DNA of 64,000 bases from Pseudomonas alcaligenes (lineage in GTDB: Bacteria; Pseudomonadota; Gammaproteobacteria; Pseudomonadales; Pseudomonadaceae): positions 3,951,501-4,015,500 of the forward strand of contig NZ_CP154874.1 of NCBI RefSeq assembly GCF_041729615.1, in the 5' to 3' direction. Positions 34,596-41,840 of this stretch are shown here, in pieces. The notes under the pieces were generated by a model, which ran no database searches, had not been told where the DNA came from, and worked only from the letters and a program-made list of their open reading frames with translations. The stretch's first letter is position 1. Each line of letters opens with the position of its first letter. The position numbers and the translations under genes are program-made.

Positions 34596-35737
34596 GTCTG
34601 CTCACCCTGTTTCTGCCGCCCCAGGCCTGCACCGAGGCGAGCGCCGAGATGCCGGTGTGGCGCGTCGAGAACGACAGCTGCAGCCAGTTGCCCTTCGCCG
34701 AGGCCTTGCCGGCCGACGCGCGGGCCTGGCGCCTGGTGCTGCCGGTGGAGGCGGTGACTACCTGTGTCGTGCAGTTGCCGACCACCAAGGCACGCTGGCT
34801 GGCCAAGGCCCTGCCGTTCGCCGTCGAGGAGCTGCTGGCCGAGGAGGTGGAGCAGTTTCACCTGTGTGTCGGTAGCGCCCTGGCCGATGGTCGTCATCGT
34901 GTTCATGCCCTGCGCCGCGAGTGGCTGGCCGGATGGCTGGCGCTGTGCGGCGAGCGGCCGCCGCAGTGGATCGAGGTGGACGCCGACCTGTTGCCGGAGG
35001 AGGGTAGCCAGCTGCTCTGCCTGGGCGAGCGCTGGTTGCTCGGCGGGGCGGGCGAGGCGCGCCTGGCCCTGCGTGGCGAGGACTGGCCGCAGCTGGCGGC
35101 GCTCTGTCCGCCGCCCCGGCAAGCCTATGTGCCGCCCGGGCAGGCGGCGCCGCCGGGCGTCGAGGCCTGCCAGACGCTGGAGCAGCCGTGGCTCTGGCTG
35201 GCCGCGCAGAAGGCCGGCTGCAACCTGGCCCAGGGGCCTTTCGCCTGTCGCGAGCCTTCTGGCCAGTGGCAGCGCTGGCGGCCGCTGGCGGGGCTGCTCG
35301 GTCTCTGGCTGGTGCTGCAGTGGGGCTTCAACCTGGCCCAGGGCTGGCAGCTGCAGCGCGAGGGCGAGCGCTATGCCGTGGCCAACGAGGCGCTGTATCG
35401 CGAGCTGTTTCCCGAGGATCGCAAGGTGATCAACCTGCGCGCGCAGTTCGACCAGCACCTGGCCGAGGCGGCGGGGAGCGGCCAGAGCCAGTTGCTGGCC
35501 CTGCTCGATCAGGCCGCCGCGGCCATCGGCGAAGGGGGGGCACAGGTGCAGGTGGATCAGCTCGACTTCAACGCCCAGCGTGGCGACCTGGCCTTCAACC
35601 TGCGTGCCAGCGACTTCGCCGCGCTGGAAAGCCTGCGGGCGCGCCTGCAGGAGGCCGGCCTGGCGGTGGACATGGGCTCGGCGAGCCGCGAGGACAACGG
35701 CGTCAGTGCGCGCCTGGTGATCGGGGGTAACGGATGA
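34592..35737 (+). CDS. xcpY: Type II secretion inner-membrane protein XcpY (GspL)
   Basis: Bitopic protein that anchors the ATPase XcpR to the membrane. The 381-residue product has an actin-like cytoplasmic domain (about 1-225; KALPFAVEELLAEEVEQFHLC), one transmembrane helix (about 230-250; LLGLWLVLQWGFNLAQ) and a periplasmic ferredoxin-like domain. Four-base overlaps on both sides. Confidence 0.95.
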   Translation: MSLLTLFLPPQACTEASAEMPVWRVENDSCSQLPFAEALPADARAWRLVLPVEAVTTCVVQLPTTKARWLAKALPFAVEELLAEEVEQFHLCVGSALADGRHRVHALRREWLAGWLALCGERPPQWIEVDADLLPEEGSQLLCLGERWLLGGAGEARLALRGEDWPQLAALCPPPRQAYVPPGQAAPPGVEACQTLEQPWLWLAAQKAGCNLAQGPFACREPSGQWQRWRPLAGLLGLWLVLQWGFNLAQGWQLQREGERYAVANEALYRELFPEDRKVINLRAQFDQHLAEAAGSGQSQLLALLDQAAAAIGEGGAQVQVDQLDFNAQRGDLAFNLRASDFAALESLRARLQEAGLAVDMGSASREDNGVSARLVIGGNG

Positions 35738-36246
35738 ACGGCCTGCTCATGCAATGGCAAGCGCGCCTGGCGCAGAACCCTTTGATGCTGCGTTGGCAGG
35801 GCCTGCCGCCGCGCGACCGGCTGGCCCTGGGCCTGCTCGCTGCCTTCCTGTTGCTGGTGCTGCTGTACCTGCTGCTGTGGCGGCCGGTCAGCCAGAACCT
35901 GGAGCGGGCACGCGGCTTCCTGCAGCAGCAGCGTACGCTGCACGCCTACCTGCAGGAGCATGCACCGCAGGTGCGGGCACGGCAGGTCGCACCGCAGGCC
36001 AGTATCGAGCCTGCCGCGCTGCAGGGGTTGGTGACCGCCAGTGCCGCCAGCCAGGGGCTGAATGTCGAGCGTCTGGACAACCAGGGTGATGGTGGCCTGC
36101 AGGTGAGCCTGCAGCCGGTCGAGTTCGCCCGTCTGCTGCAGTGGCTGGTGAGCCTGCAGGAGCAGGGCGTGCGCGTCGAAGAGGCCGGTCTGGAACGTGC
36201 CGACAAGGGGCTGGTGAGCAGCCGCCTGCTGCTGCGTGCCGGTTGA
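35734..36246 (+). CDS. xcpZ: Type II secretion inner-membrane protein XcpZ (GspM)
   Basis: Last gene of the cluster, a 170-residue bitopic protein with a short N-terminus (LPPRDRLALGLLAAFLLLVL), one transmembrane helix (about 30-49) and a small periplasmic domain that pairs with XcpY. No gspN follows; prepilin peptidase (XcpA/PilD) is not in the window, as expected for Pseudomonas. Confidence 0.95.
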   Translation: MNGLLMQWQARLAQNPLMLRWQGLPPRDRLALGLLAAFLLLVLLYLLLWRPVSQNLERARGFLQQQRTLHAYLQEHAPQVRARQVAPQASIEPAALQGLVTASAASQGLNVERLDNQGDGGLQVSLQPVEFARLLQWLVSLQEQGVRVEEAGLERADKGLVSSRLLLRAG

Positions 36247-36261
36247 GCCCGGCTGCACCAG

Positions 36262-36281
36262 GCGAGTGCGTCGGCACTCGC
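36262..36281 (+). terminator. Hairpin after xcpZ
   Basis: GCGAGTGC-GTCG-GCACTCGC, starting 16 bases after the xcpZ stop. No U-tract, so it may only partly end the xcp transcript. Confidence 0.4.
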
Positions 36282-36330
36282 GCGGAGCATCTGGAAAACC
36301 CGTCCGCGAAGAAAAAATTCAAGCAGGGTG

Positions 36331-36359
36331 TTGACTTAGCTATGACCTCTGCGTAAATT
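36331..36359 (+). promoter_or_regulatory. Sigma-70 promoter for the tRNA genes
   Basis: TTGACT (36331), 17-base spacer, TAAATT (36354), then a GC-rich discriminator GCGCGCCTCGC typical of stable-RNA promoters under stringent control. tRNA-Val starts 21 bases after the -10. Confidence 0.8.
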
Positions 36360-36379
36360 GCGCGCCTCGCAAGGCTAAC

Positions 36380-36455
36380 GGCTGATTAGCTCAGCTGGGA
36401 GAGCACCTGCATCACACGCAGGGGGTCGGCGGTTCGATCCCGTCATCAGCCACCA
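36380..36455 (+). tRNA. tRNA-Val (anticodon CAC)
   Basis: A 76-nt cloverleaf with CCA encoded. Acceptor GGCTGAT pairs with ATCAGCC; D arm GCTC...GAGC; anticodon stem CCTGC/GCAGG around loop ATCACAC, giving anticodon CAC (reads GUG); T stem GGCGG/CCGTC with one G-T pair. First of two tRNA genes behind a single promoter. Confidence 0.95.
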
Positions 36456-36474
36456 ATCTTTGCGAGACCGACGC

Positions 36475-36551
36475 GCAGCGGTAGTTCAGTCGGTTAGAAT
36501 ACCGGCCTGTCACGCCGGGGGTCGCGGGTTCGAGTCCCGTCCGCTGCGCCA
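36475..36551 (+). tRNA. tRNA-Asp (anticodon GTC)
   Basis: A 77-nt cloverleaf with CCA encoded. Acceptor GCAGCGG/CCGCTGC; anticodon stem CCGGC/GCCGG around loop CTGTCAC, anticodon GTC; T arm with TTCGAGT. It lies 19 bases after tRNA-Val and ends just before a terminator. Confidence 0.97.
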
Positions 36552-36560
36552 TATAAAGAG

Positions 36561-36592
36561 AAGCCCTCAGCTCGCAAGAGCTGGGGGCTTTT
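36561..36592 (+). terminator. Terminator of the tRNA operon
   Basis: AAGCCCTCAGCTC, loop GCAA, GAGCTGGGGGCTT: a 13-bp stem with one T-G pair, then TT. Ten bases after tRNA-Asp. Confidence 0.85.
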
Positions 36593-36649
36593 CGCATGTG
36601 GCGGAAAAACTCGCTGTCACCACCCTGTCATCGGGAATCTTCAGGCTGT

Positions 36650-36664
36650 TGGCATGGTCTTTGT
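36650..36664 (+). promoter_or_regulatory. Possible sigma-54 promoter before a 28-codon ORF
   Basis: TGGCATG-N4-TTGT matches the -24/-12 consensus except that the -12 GC is GT. It lies 33 bases before the small ORF start. By-eye match only. Confidence 0.25.
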
Positions 36665-36697
36665 TTGAATCATGACGTCACGACAGGAGATAACCCT

Positions 36698-36784
36698 ATG
36701 GATGACTACGTCGAAGAGCTTCTCGAATCCCGTGCCATCGAGCAGGACCCGCTGGAGCCGGCCGAGGACGCCACCGAACTCTGA
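36698..36784 (+). CDS. Small acidic ORF, 28 codons, unknown
   Basis: ATG at 36698 is preceded by CAGGAGA with good spacing (36684-36690). The predicted 28-residue peptide begins MDDYVEELLESRAIE, is strongly acidic (11 Asp/Glu against one Arg), and has no membrane segment or cysteine. I recognise no family. It stands alone between the tRNA terminator and the convergent AraC gene, with a possible sigma-54 promoter upstream. The strong ribosome site is the main support. Confidence 0.5.
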   Translation: MDDYVEELLESRAIEQDPLEPAEDATEL

Positions 36785-36793
36785 GGCTCGCGG

Positions 36794-37834
36794 CTAGCCG
36801 GCCTGCAGGCGCTGGCTGCGCCGGAATTCCCCGGGCGTCTGCCCGCTCCAGCGCTTGAAGGCGCGCTGGAAGGCCTCCGCGGAGGCGAAGCCGAGCAGGT
36901 AGGCGATCTCGCCGAAGGCCAGCTCGGTGTCGCGGATATAGGCCATCGCCAGATCGCGCCGCGTTTCGTTGAGCAGGGTACGGAACTGCGTGCCTTCCTC
37001 CGCCAGTTTGCGCCGCAGCGTCCAGCTCGGCAGCTGCAGTTTTTTCGCCACTTCCTCCAGCTCCGGCTCGCGACCGTGCAGCATCGGTCCCAGCAGGTGG
37101 ATGATGCGCTCGCGCAGGCTGCGGGTGCGGGTCAGCTGTTCCAGTTCCCGCTCGGCCAGTTCCAGCAGCTGCTGCCAGGTGCTCGGGCAGTGCTGTAACA
37201 GGGGCTGGTCCAGGGCGTTGTTGGCCAGGCGCAGGCGGTTGTGGCCGGCGGCGAATTCCACCGGGCAGCCGAAACAGGCTTCGTAACGTTCGGCATAGGC
37301 GGGGGCGGGGAACTCGATCTCCACCCGCTCCACCGCCAGCGTATCGCCCAGCAGGGCGCCGAGCTGGTGGTGCCAGCTGGACAGCACCGAGTCCACCACG
37401 AAGCGGTTGAAGTCGTTGTACGGACTGATCGAATAGAAGCTCAGCCAGGCGCCGCCGGCATCTTCAATGAAGCTCGAATGGCCGCGGTAGTTGTGTGCGT
37501 ACAGCGGTTCGAGGCGGATCAGCGTGCGCGCCGCCTCGCGCAGGGTCGGCGCCTGGGCGGCGGTGACGCCTGCCAGGCCGGCCTGGCCGATGCGGCTGTG
37601 GCGCCCCATCTCCAGGCCCAGCGCCGGGTCGCCGCACAGGGCGATGGCGCTGTGGCCCAGGCGCATGTAGCGCGGGATCGACAGGCGCTCGCGTGGCAGG
37701 GCCAGGCGCGCGGCATCCAGGCGGAACTGGCGCAGCAGCTCGTCGGCGGCCACCCCCTTGTCCGCCAGGGCGGCCGCCAGGCCGTGGACGAAGGCGACGG
37801 ACAGGTCGCCCAGGCGGACGCGCGCGGCCTTCAT
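36794..37834 (-). CDS. AraC-family transcriptional regulator
   Basis: A 346-residue regulator. The N-terminal arabinose-binding-like domain (about 10-200) is followed by the C-terminal double HTH (about 240-340; ELEEVAKKLQLPSWTLRRKL and FGEIAYLLGFASAEAFQRAFKRWSGQTPGEFR). This subgroup often controls lipid or hydrophobic-compound genes. It lies one base after the nitrilase-like gene on the same strand, so the two are one operon, divergent from fadH, which it may regulate. From memory, PAO1 has the same neighbour set (PA3094-PA3092). Confidence 0.92.
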   Translation of the reverse strand: MKAARVRLGDLSVAFVHGLAAALADKGVAADELLRQFRLDAARLALPRERLSIPRYMRLGHSAIALCGDPALGLEMGRHSRIGQAGLAGVTAAQAPTLREAARTLIRLEPLYAHNYRGHSSFIEDAGGAWLSFYSISPYNDFNRFVVDSVLSSWHHQLGALLGDTLAVERVEIEFPAPAYAERYEACFGCPVEFAAGHNRLRLANNALDQPLLQHCPSTWQQLLELAERELEQLTRTRSLRERIIHLLGPMLHGREPELEEVAKKLQLPSWTLRRKLAEEGTQFRTLLNETRRDLAMAYIRDTELAFGEIAYLLGFASAEAFQRAFKRWSGQTPGEFRRSQRLQAG

Positions 37835-37835
37835 G

Positions 37836-38900
37836 TCACAGCCACAGGTTGAGCAGGCGGGCGCCGGGGCCGTCCTCGGCCAGGCGCTGGGTGCCGGGGC
37901 TGACCGCCATGCTGCGTCCCTGGCTGCCCAGGTCCCACAGCTGGCCGCGCAGGAAGACCAGCATGCCGGCGCGTGCCTGCGTTTCTGTCAGGTGGGCGGA
38001 CAGCGCCTGCTGCAGGCGGCTCTCGGCTGCGCCCGCAGGCGCGGCGTTGCCTGGCAGGAAGGCGGGCACGGCGAGCAGTTCCACCTGTTGCGCGGCGAGG
38101 TGCGCATAGTGCTGCGCCTGCTCGCCGTCGCTGCCAAGCAGGGTGCCCAGGCGCCCGGCCGGCGTGGCGATCACCTGCAGCGCCTGGCTGGGGGCGACTG
38201 CGGTGAAGGCATCTTCGTCGCGATGCGGCAGGACCTTGCGCTGGGGCTGGCCGAGTGGCAGGCCGTCGCTGCCGAACACCAGGCTGACGTTGTACAGCGG
38301 GCCGCTGCCGACCTGCAGCACGCCCTCCACCACACTGGGCTCGGGCAGCACGATGGAGCCGGCGACCAGGGTGACGCCATAGCTCTCGGCCAGGCCGCCG
38401 AACAGGCTCTGGTAGTCCGCGGCCATCTGCGCGGCCTTCATGCGCAGCAGGGCGTCGCTGAGTGGTGCCTTGCCCTGGCTGAACAGGGTGGCGCGGGCCA
38501 GCTCCAGGGGGTGGCTGAGACCCAGCCAGATGCGCGCCTCGGCCAGGTCGCGGGCGGCGAAGGCCTCGCGCTTTTCCCCTGCGGCCACCAGCCAGGTGCC
38601 GATGTGCTCGGGCAGTATCACCACCGTCTTCGGGTTGAGCAGGCCCAGCGCGCGGGCCTGATCCAGATGAGCAGACAGTTTGCGGTGCAGGTGCAGCAGG
38701 CTGCGGTAATCGGCGCCCTGCAGGTCGGGCTGGATGCCCAGCAGGTTGCCGCGGCCGCGGTCCTGGCCCTGGTCGAAGGCCAGCGAGCTACGCAGGTCGC
38801 TGAGGATGTAGCTATCCGGGCGCCACTGGGCCCAGGCGACGTAGGCGAGCAGGGCAAGTGGCAGGAGCAGCCAGAGGGCGCGGCGGAGCAGGGTGAGCAT
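37836..38900 (-). CDS. Membrane-anchored nitrilase-like protein lacking the catalytic cysteine
   Basis: A 354-residue protein with one N-terminal transmembrane helix (about 7-24) and a carbon-nitrogen hydrolase fold. The catalytic Glu equivalent is Glu98 (VVILPEH) and the Lys equivalent is Lys222 (QRKVLPH). The nucleophile position, normally in an ICYD-type motif, reads GTLLGSD with Gly256, so amidase activity is unlikely. The fold resembles apolipoprotein N-acyltransferase-type domains but has a single helix instead of eight, so it is not Lnt. Cotranscribed with the AraC gene. Function unknown; assignment to the superfamily is by motif spacing. Confidence 0.7.
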   Translation of the reverse strand: MLTLLRRALWLLLPLALLAYVAWAQWRPDSYILSDLRSSLAFDQGQDRGRGNLLGIQPDLQGADYRSLLHLHRKLSAHLDQARALGLLNPKTVVILPEHIGTWLVAAGEKREAFAARDLAEARIWLGLSHPLELARATLFSQGKAPLSDALLRMKAAQMAADYQSLFGGLAESYGVTLVAGSIVLPEPSVVEGVLQVGSGPLYNVSLVFGSDGLPLGQPQRKVLPHRDEDAFTAVAPSQALQVIATPAGRLGTLLGSDGEQAQHYAHLAAQQVELLAVPAFLPGNAAPAGAAESRLQQALSAHLTETQARAGMLVFLRGQLWDLGSQGRSMAVSPGTQRLAEDGPGARLLNLWL

Positions 38901-38931
38901 GGGAAGGCCTGTGAATCCGGTGAGGTCGCCA

Positions 38932-39003
38932 GACTAGGCCAAGGCGCCGCGCTTGCCTAGTCGCGCTGTCATTTATGATCAATAAGTTGTGCATTTCGAT
39001 CAT
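38932..39003. promoter_or_regulatory. Two inverted repeats in the fadH upstream region
   Basis: GACTAGGC (38932-38939) pairs with GCCTAGTC (38955-38962), extendable by AAG/CTT with one bulge. ATGATC (38975-38980) pairs with GATCAT (38998-39003) across 17 bases. Both lie between the divergent nitrilase-like gene and fadH, so they are candidate operators, for instance for the AraC protein. Confidence 0.4.
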
Positions 39004-39102
39004 TGAGTGGTCGGCGGTCGCTCTTTATCGTCTGCCGCACAACGACCGTGCACGGAGCAGTGCGCGGCGCCCCGTGACAAGCCCGACGCTGTGGAGATGA
39101 CC

Positions 39103-41136
39103 ATGAGCAACGCCTACCCGAACCTGCTGGCTCCGCTGGACCTCGGTTTCACCACCCTGAAGAACCGTACCCTGATGGGCTCCATGCACACCGGCCTGGA
39201 GGAGAAGCCGGGCGGTTTCGAGCGCATGGCGGCCTACTTCGCCGAGCGCGCCCGCGGTGGCGTCGGCCTGATGGTCACCGGCGGCATCGGCCCGAACGAG
39301 GAGGGCGGTGTCTATTCCGGCGCAGCCAAACTGACCACCCCGGAAGAAGCCGAGAAGCACAAGATCGTCACCCGTGCGGTGCATGAGGCGGACGGCAAGA
39401 TCTGCATGCAGATCCTCCATGCCGGCCGCTATGCCTACAGCCCCAAATCGGTGGCGCCGAGCGCCATCCAGGCGCCGATCAACCCGTTCAAGCCCCAGGA
39501 GCTGGACGAGGCGGGCATCGAGAAGCAGATCCAGGACTTTGTCACCTGCTCGCTGCTGGCCCAGCAGGCCGAGTACGACGGCGTCGAGATCATGGGTTCG
39601 GAAGGCTACTTCATCAACCAGTTCCTGGTCGCCCACACCAACCACCGTACCGACCGCTGGGGCGGCAGCTACGAGAACCGCATGCGCCTGCCGGTGGAGA
39701 TCGTCCGTCGCGTGCGCGAGGCCGTGGGGCCGAACTTCATCATCATCTATCGCCTGTCCATGCTCGACCTGGTCGAGGGCGGCAGCACCTGGGACGAGAT
39801 CGTGATGCTGGCCAAGGCCATCGAGAAGGCCGGCGCCACCATCATCAACACCGGCATCGGCTGGCACGAGGCGCGCATCCCGACCATCGCCACCAAGGTG
39901 CCGCGCGCCGCCTTCACCAAGGTCACCGCCAAGCTGCGCGGCGAGGTGAGCATCCCGCTGTGCACCACCAACCGCATCAACACCCCGGAAGTGGCCGAGC
40001 AGGTGCTGGCCGAGGGTGATGCCGACATGGTGTCCATGGCCCGTCCGTTCCTCGCCGACCCCGAGTTCGTCAACAAGGCCGCCGCCGGCCGCGCCGACGA
40101 GATCAACACCTGCATCGGCTGTAACCAAGCCTGCCTGGACCACACCTTCGGCGGCAAACTGACCAGCTGCCTGGTCAACCCGCGCGCCTGCCACGAGACC
40201 GAGCTGAACTACATCCCGACCACCACGGTGAAGAAGATCGCCGTGGTCGGTGCCGGCCCGGCCGGCCTGTCCGCCGCCACCGTCGCAGCCGAGCGCGGCC
40301 ACCAGGTGACCCTGTTCGACGCGGCCGGCGAGATCGGCGGTCAGTTCAATGTGGCCAAGCGCGTGCCGGGCAAGGAAGAGTTCTACGAGACCCTGCGCTA
40401 CTTCAAGAAGAAGCTGGAGACCACCGGCGTCGACCTGCGCCTGAATACCCGCGTGTCGGCCGACGACCTGGTCAAGGGCGGCTACGACGAGATCATCCTG
40501 GCCACCGGCATCGTGCCGCGCACCCCGGCCATCCCGGGCATCGAGCACGCCAAGGTGATCAGCTACCTGGACGCCATCCTGCAGCGCAAGCCGGTCGGCC
40601 AGAAGGTCGCGGTGATCGGCGCCGGCGGTATCGGCTTCGACGTCTCCGAGTTCATCACCCACCAGGGCGAGGCTACCAGCCTGAACCGCGAGGCCTTCTG
40701 GAAGGAGTGGGGCATCGATACCGCGCTGGAAGCCCGTGGCGGCATCGCCGGGATCAAGGCCGAAGTGCATCCGGCGGCACGCCAGGTGTTCCTGCTGCAG
40801 CGCAAGAAGTCCAAGGTCGGCGACGGCCTGGGCAAGACCACCGGCTGGATCCACCGCACAGGCCTGAAGAACAAGAACGTGCAGATGCTCAACTCGGTCG
40901 AGTACCTCAAGGTGGACGATGCCGGCCTGCACATCCGCATCGCCGAGGGCGAGCCGCAGCTGCTGCCGGTGGACACCGTGATCGTCTGCGCCGGGCAGGA
41001 CCCGCTGCGCGAGCTGCACGACGACCTGGTCGCCGCCGGGCAGAACGTGCATCTGATCGGCGGCGCCGACGTGGCCGCCGAGCTGGACGCCAAGCGTGCG
41101 ATCAACCAGGGCTCGCGCCTCGCCGCCGAACTCTGA
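39103..41136 (+). CDS. fadH: NADPH-dependent 2,4-dienoyl-CoA reductase
   Basis: Reduces 2,4-dienoyl-CoA during beta-oxidation of unsaturated fatty acids. The product of 677 residues has an N-terminal old-yellow-enzyme TIM barrel (about 1-370; LKNRTLMGSMHTGLEE, HAGRYAYSP), the 4Fe-4S cysteines in CIGCNQACLDHTF and TSCLVNPRAC, then FAD/NADPH domains (AVVGAGPAGLSAATVAAERG near 375; AVIGAGGIGFDV). ATG 39103 (MSNAYPNLL) is preferred; ATG 39097 is also in frame, and GGAG at 39093-39096 suits the later one. Length agrees with E. coli FadH. A strong terminator follows. Confidence 0.96.
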   Translation: MSNAYPNLLAPLDLGFTTLKNRTLMGSMHTGLEEKPGGFERMAAYFAERARGGVGLMVTGGIGPNEEGGVYSGAAKLTTPEEAEKHKIVTRAVHEADGKICMQILHAGRYAYSPKSVAPSAIQAPINPFKPQELDEAGIEKQIQDFVTCSLLAQQAEYDGVEIMGSEGYFINQFLVAHTNHRTDRWGGSYENRMRLPVEIVRRVREAVGPNFIIIYRLSMLDLVEGGSTWDEIVMLAKAIEKAGATIINTGIGWHEARIPTIATKVPRAAFTKVTAKLRGEVSIPLCTTNRINTPEVAEQVLAEGDADMVSMARPFLADPEFVNKAAAGRADEINTCIGCNQACLDHTFGGKLTSCLVNPRACHETELNYIPTTTVKKIAVVGAGPAGLSAATVAAERGHQVTLFDAAGEIGGQFNVAKRVPGKEEFYETLRYFKKKLETTGVDLRLNTRVSADDLVKGGYDEIILATGIVPRTPAIPGIEHAKVISYLDAILQRKPVGQKVAVIGAGGIGFDVSEFITHQGEATSLNREAFWKEWGIDTALEARGGIAGIKAEVHPAARQVFLLQRKKSKVGDGLGKTTGWIHRTGLKNKNVQMLNSVEYLKVDDAGLHIRIAEGEPQLLPVDTVIVCAGQDPLRELHDDLVAAGQNVHLIGGADVAAELDAKRAINQGSRLAAEL

Positions 41137-41140
41137 TCGA

Positions 41141-41173
41141 CAGACGCCCCGCCCAGTGCGGGGCGTCTGCTTT
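41141..41173 (+). terminator. Terminator after fadH
   Basis: CAGACGCCCCGC, loop CCAGT, GCGGGGCGTCTG: a perfect 12-bp stem, then CTTT. Confidence 0.85.
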
Positions 41174-41200
41174 AAGGCTCACAACAATAAGGAGAAGCCG

Positions 41201-41632
41201 ATGTCCACCGATCTTCAATTGCAACCGGCCGCGGCTGCCAGCCTGCAGCGCTGGCACCAGTTCGTCGCCGCCAAGGACCTGCGCCCGCTGCCCGAACTGC
41301 TGCATCCACAGGCGGTGTTCCGCTCGCCCATGGCGCACACGCCGTATCCGGGCGCGCCGGCGGTCAACCTGATCCTCAATACCGTGCTGCAGGTGTTCCA
41401 GGACTTCGTCTATCACCGTGAACTGGCCAGCGCCGATGGCCTGAACGTGGTGCTGGAGTTTTCCGCGAAGGTCGGCGAGCGCGAGCTCAAGGGTATCGAC
41501 ATGATCCGCTTCGACGAGGCCGGCAAGATCGTCGAGTTCGAGGTGATGGTGCGGCCGATGAGCGCTCTGCAGGCGCTCGGCGAGGAGATGGGACGGCGTC
41601 TGGCGCCCTATCTGGCGGCGGCCAAGGCCTGA
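41201..41632 (+). CDS. SnoaL/NTF2-like protein
   Basis: A 143-residue cone-fold protein. It begins MSTDLQLQPAAAASLQRWHQ and follows the SnoaL-like pattern: an N-terminal helix with WHQFVAAKDL, LLHPQAVFRSP, then a beta sheet with LEFSAKVGERELKGIDMIRFDEAGKI. Members include hydrolases, isomerases and ligand binders, so the reaction is unknown. ATG 41201 follows AAGGAG at 41189; the longer frame from 41096 overlaps fadH and is rejected. Its place after fadH hints at lipid metabolism, but a terminator lies between. Confidence 0.85.
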   Translation: MSTDLQLQPAAAASLQRWHQFVAAKDLRPLPELLHPQAVFRSPMAHTPYPGAPAVNLILNTVLQVFQDFVYHRELASADGLNVVLEFSAKVGERELKGIDMIRFDEAGKIVEFEVMVRPMSALQALGEEMGRRLAPYLAAAKA

Positions 41633-41840
41633 TTCACCCAACCGCATCACAGTTTCACCCCGCCGCCGGTCCGGCAGGCCGTTTCGGCAGGGTGGCTGCC
41701 AACCCAATCACATTGCCCGCGTTGCTTTTTCCCCTAGACTTGCCTGAAACAAGGGATTGCGCCTGCCTCGCAGGTTATGCGCCCGCCCGGGGCAAACCCG
41801 CAGCGAGCCGAACGTGATCCTGATGGCCTGAGGGAAATCC

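Noticed and set aside
36380..36551. tRNA genes as an integration site for a mobile element
   Set aside because: No integrase, no direct repeat of either tRNA 3' end downstream, and flanking genes keep the PAO1-like order.
36412..36675. ORFs reading through the two tRNA genes on both strands
   Set aside because: They overlap structural RNAs and the terminator and resemble the common spurious tRNA-derived peptides.
37836..38900. Apolipoprotein N-acyltransferase (Lnt)
   Set aside because: Only one transmembrane helix instead of about eight, shorter length, and no catalytic cysteine.
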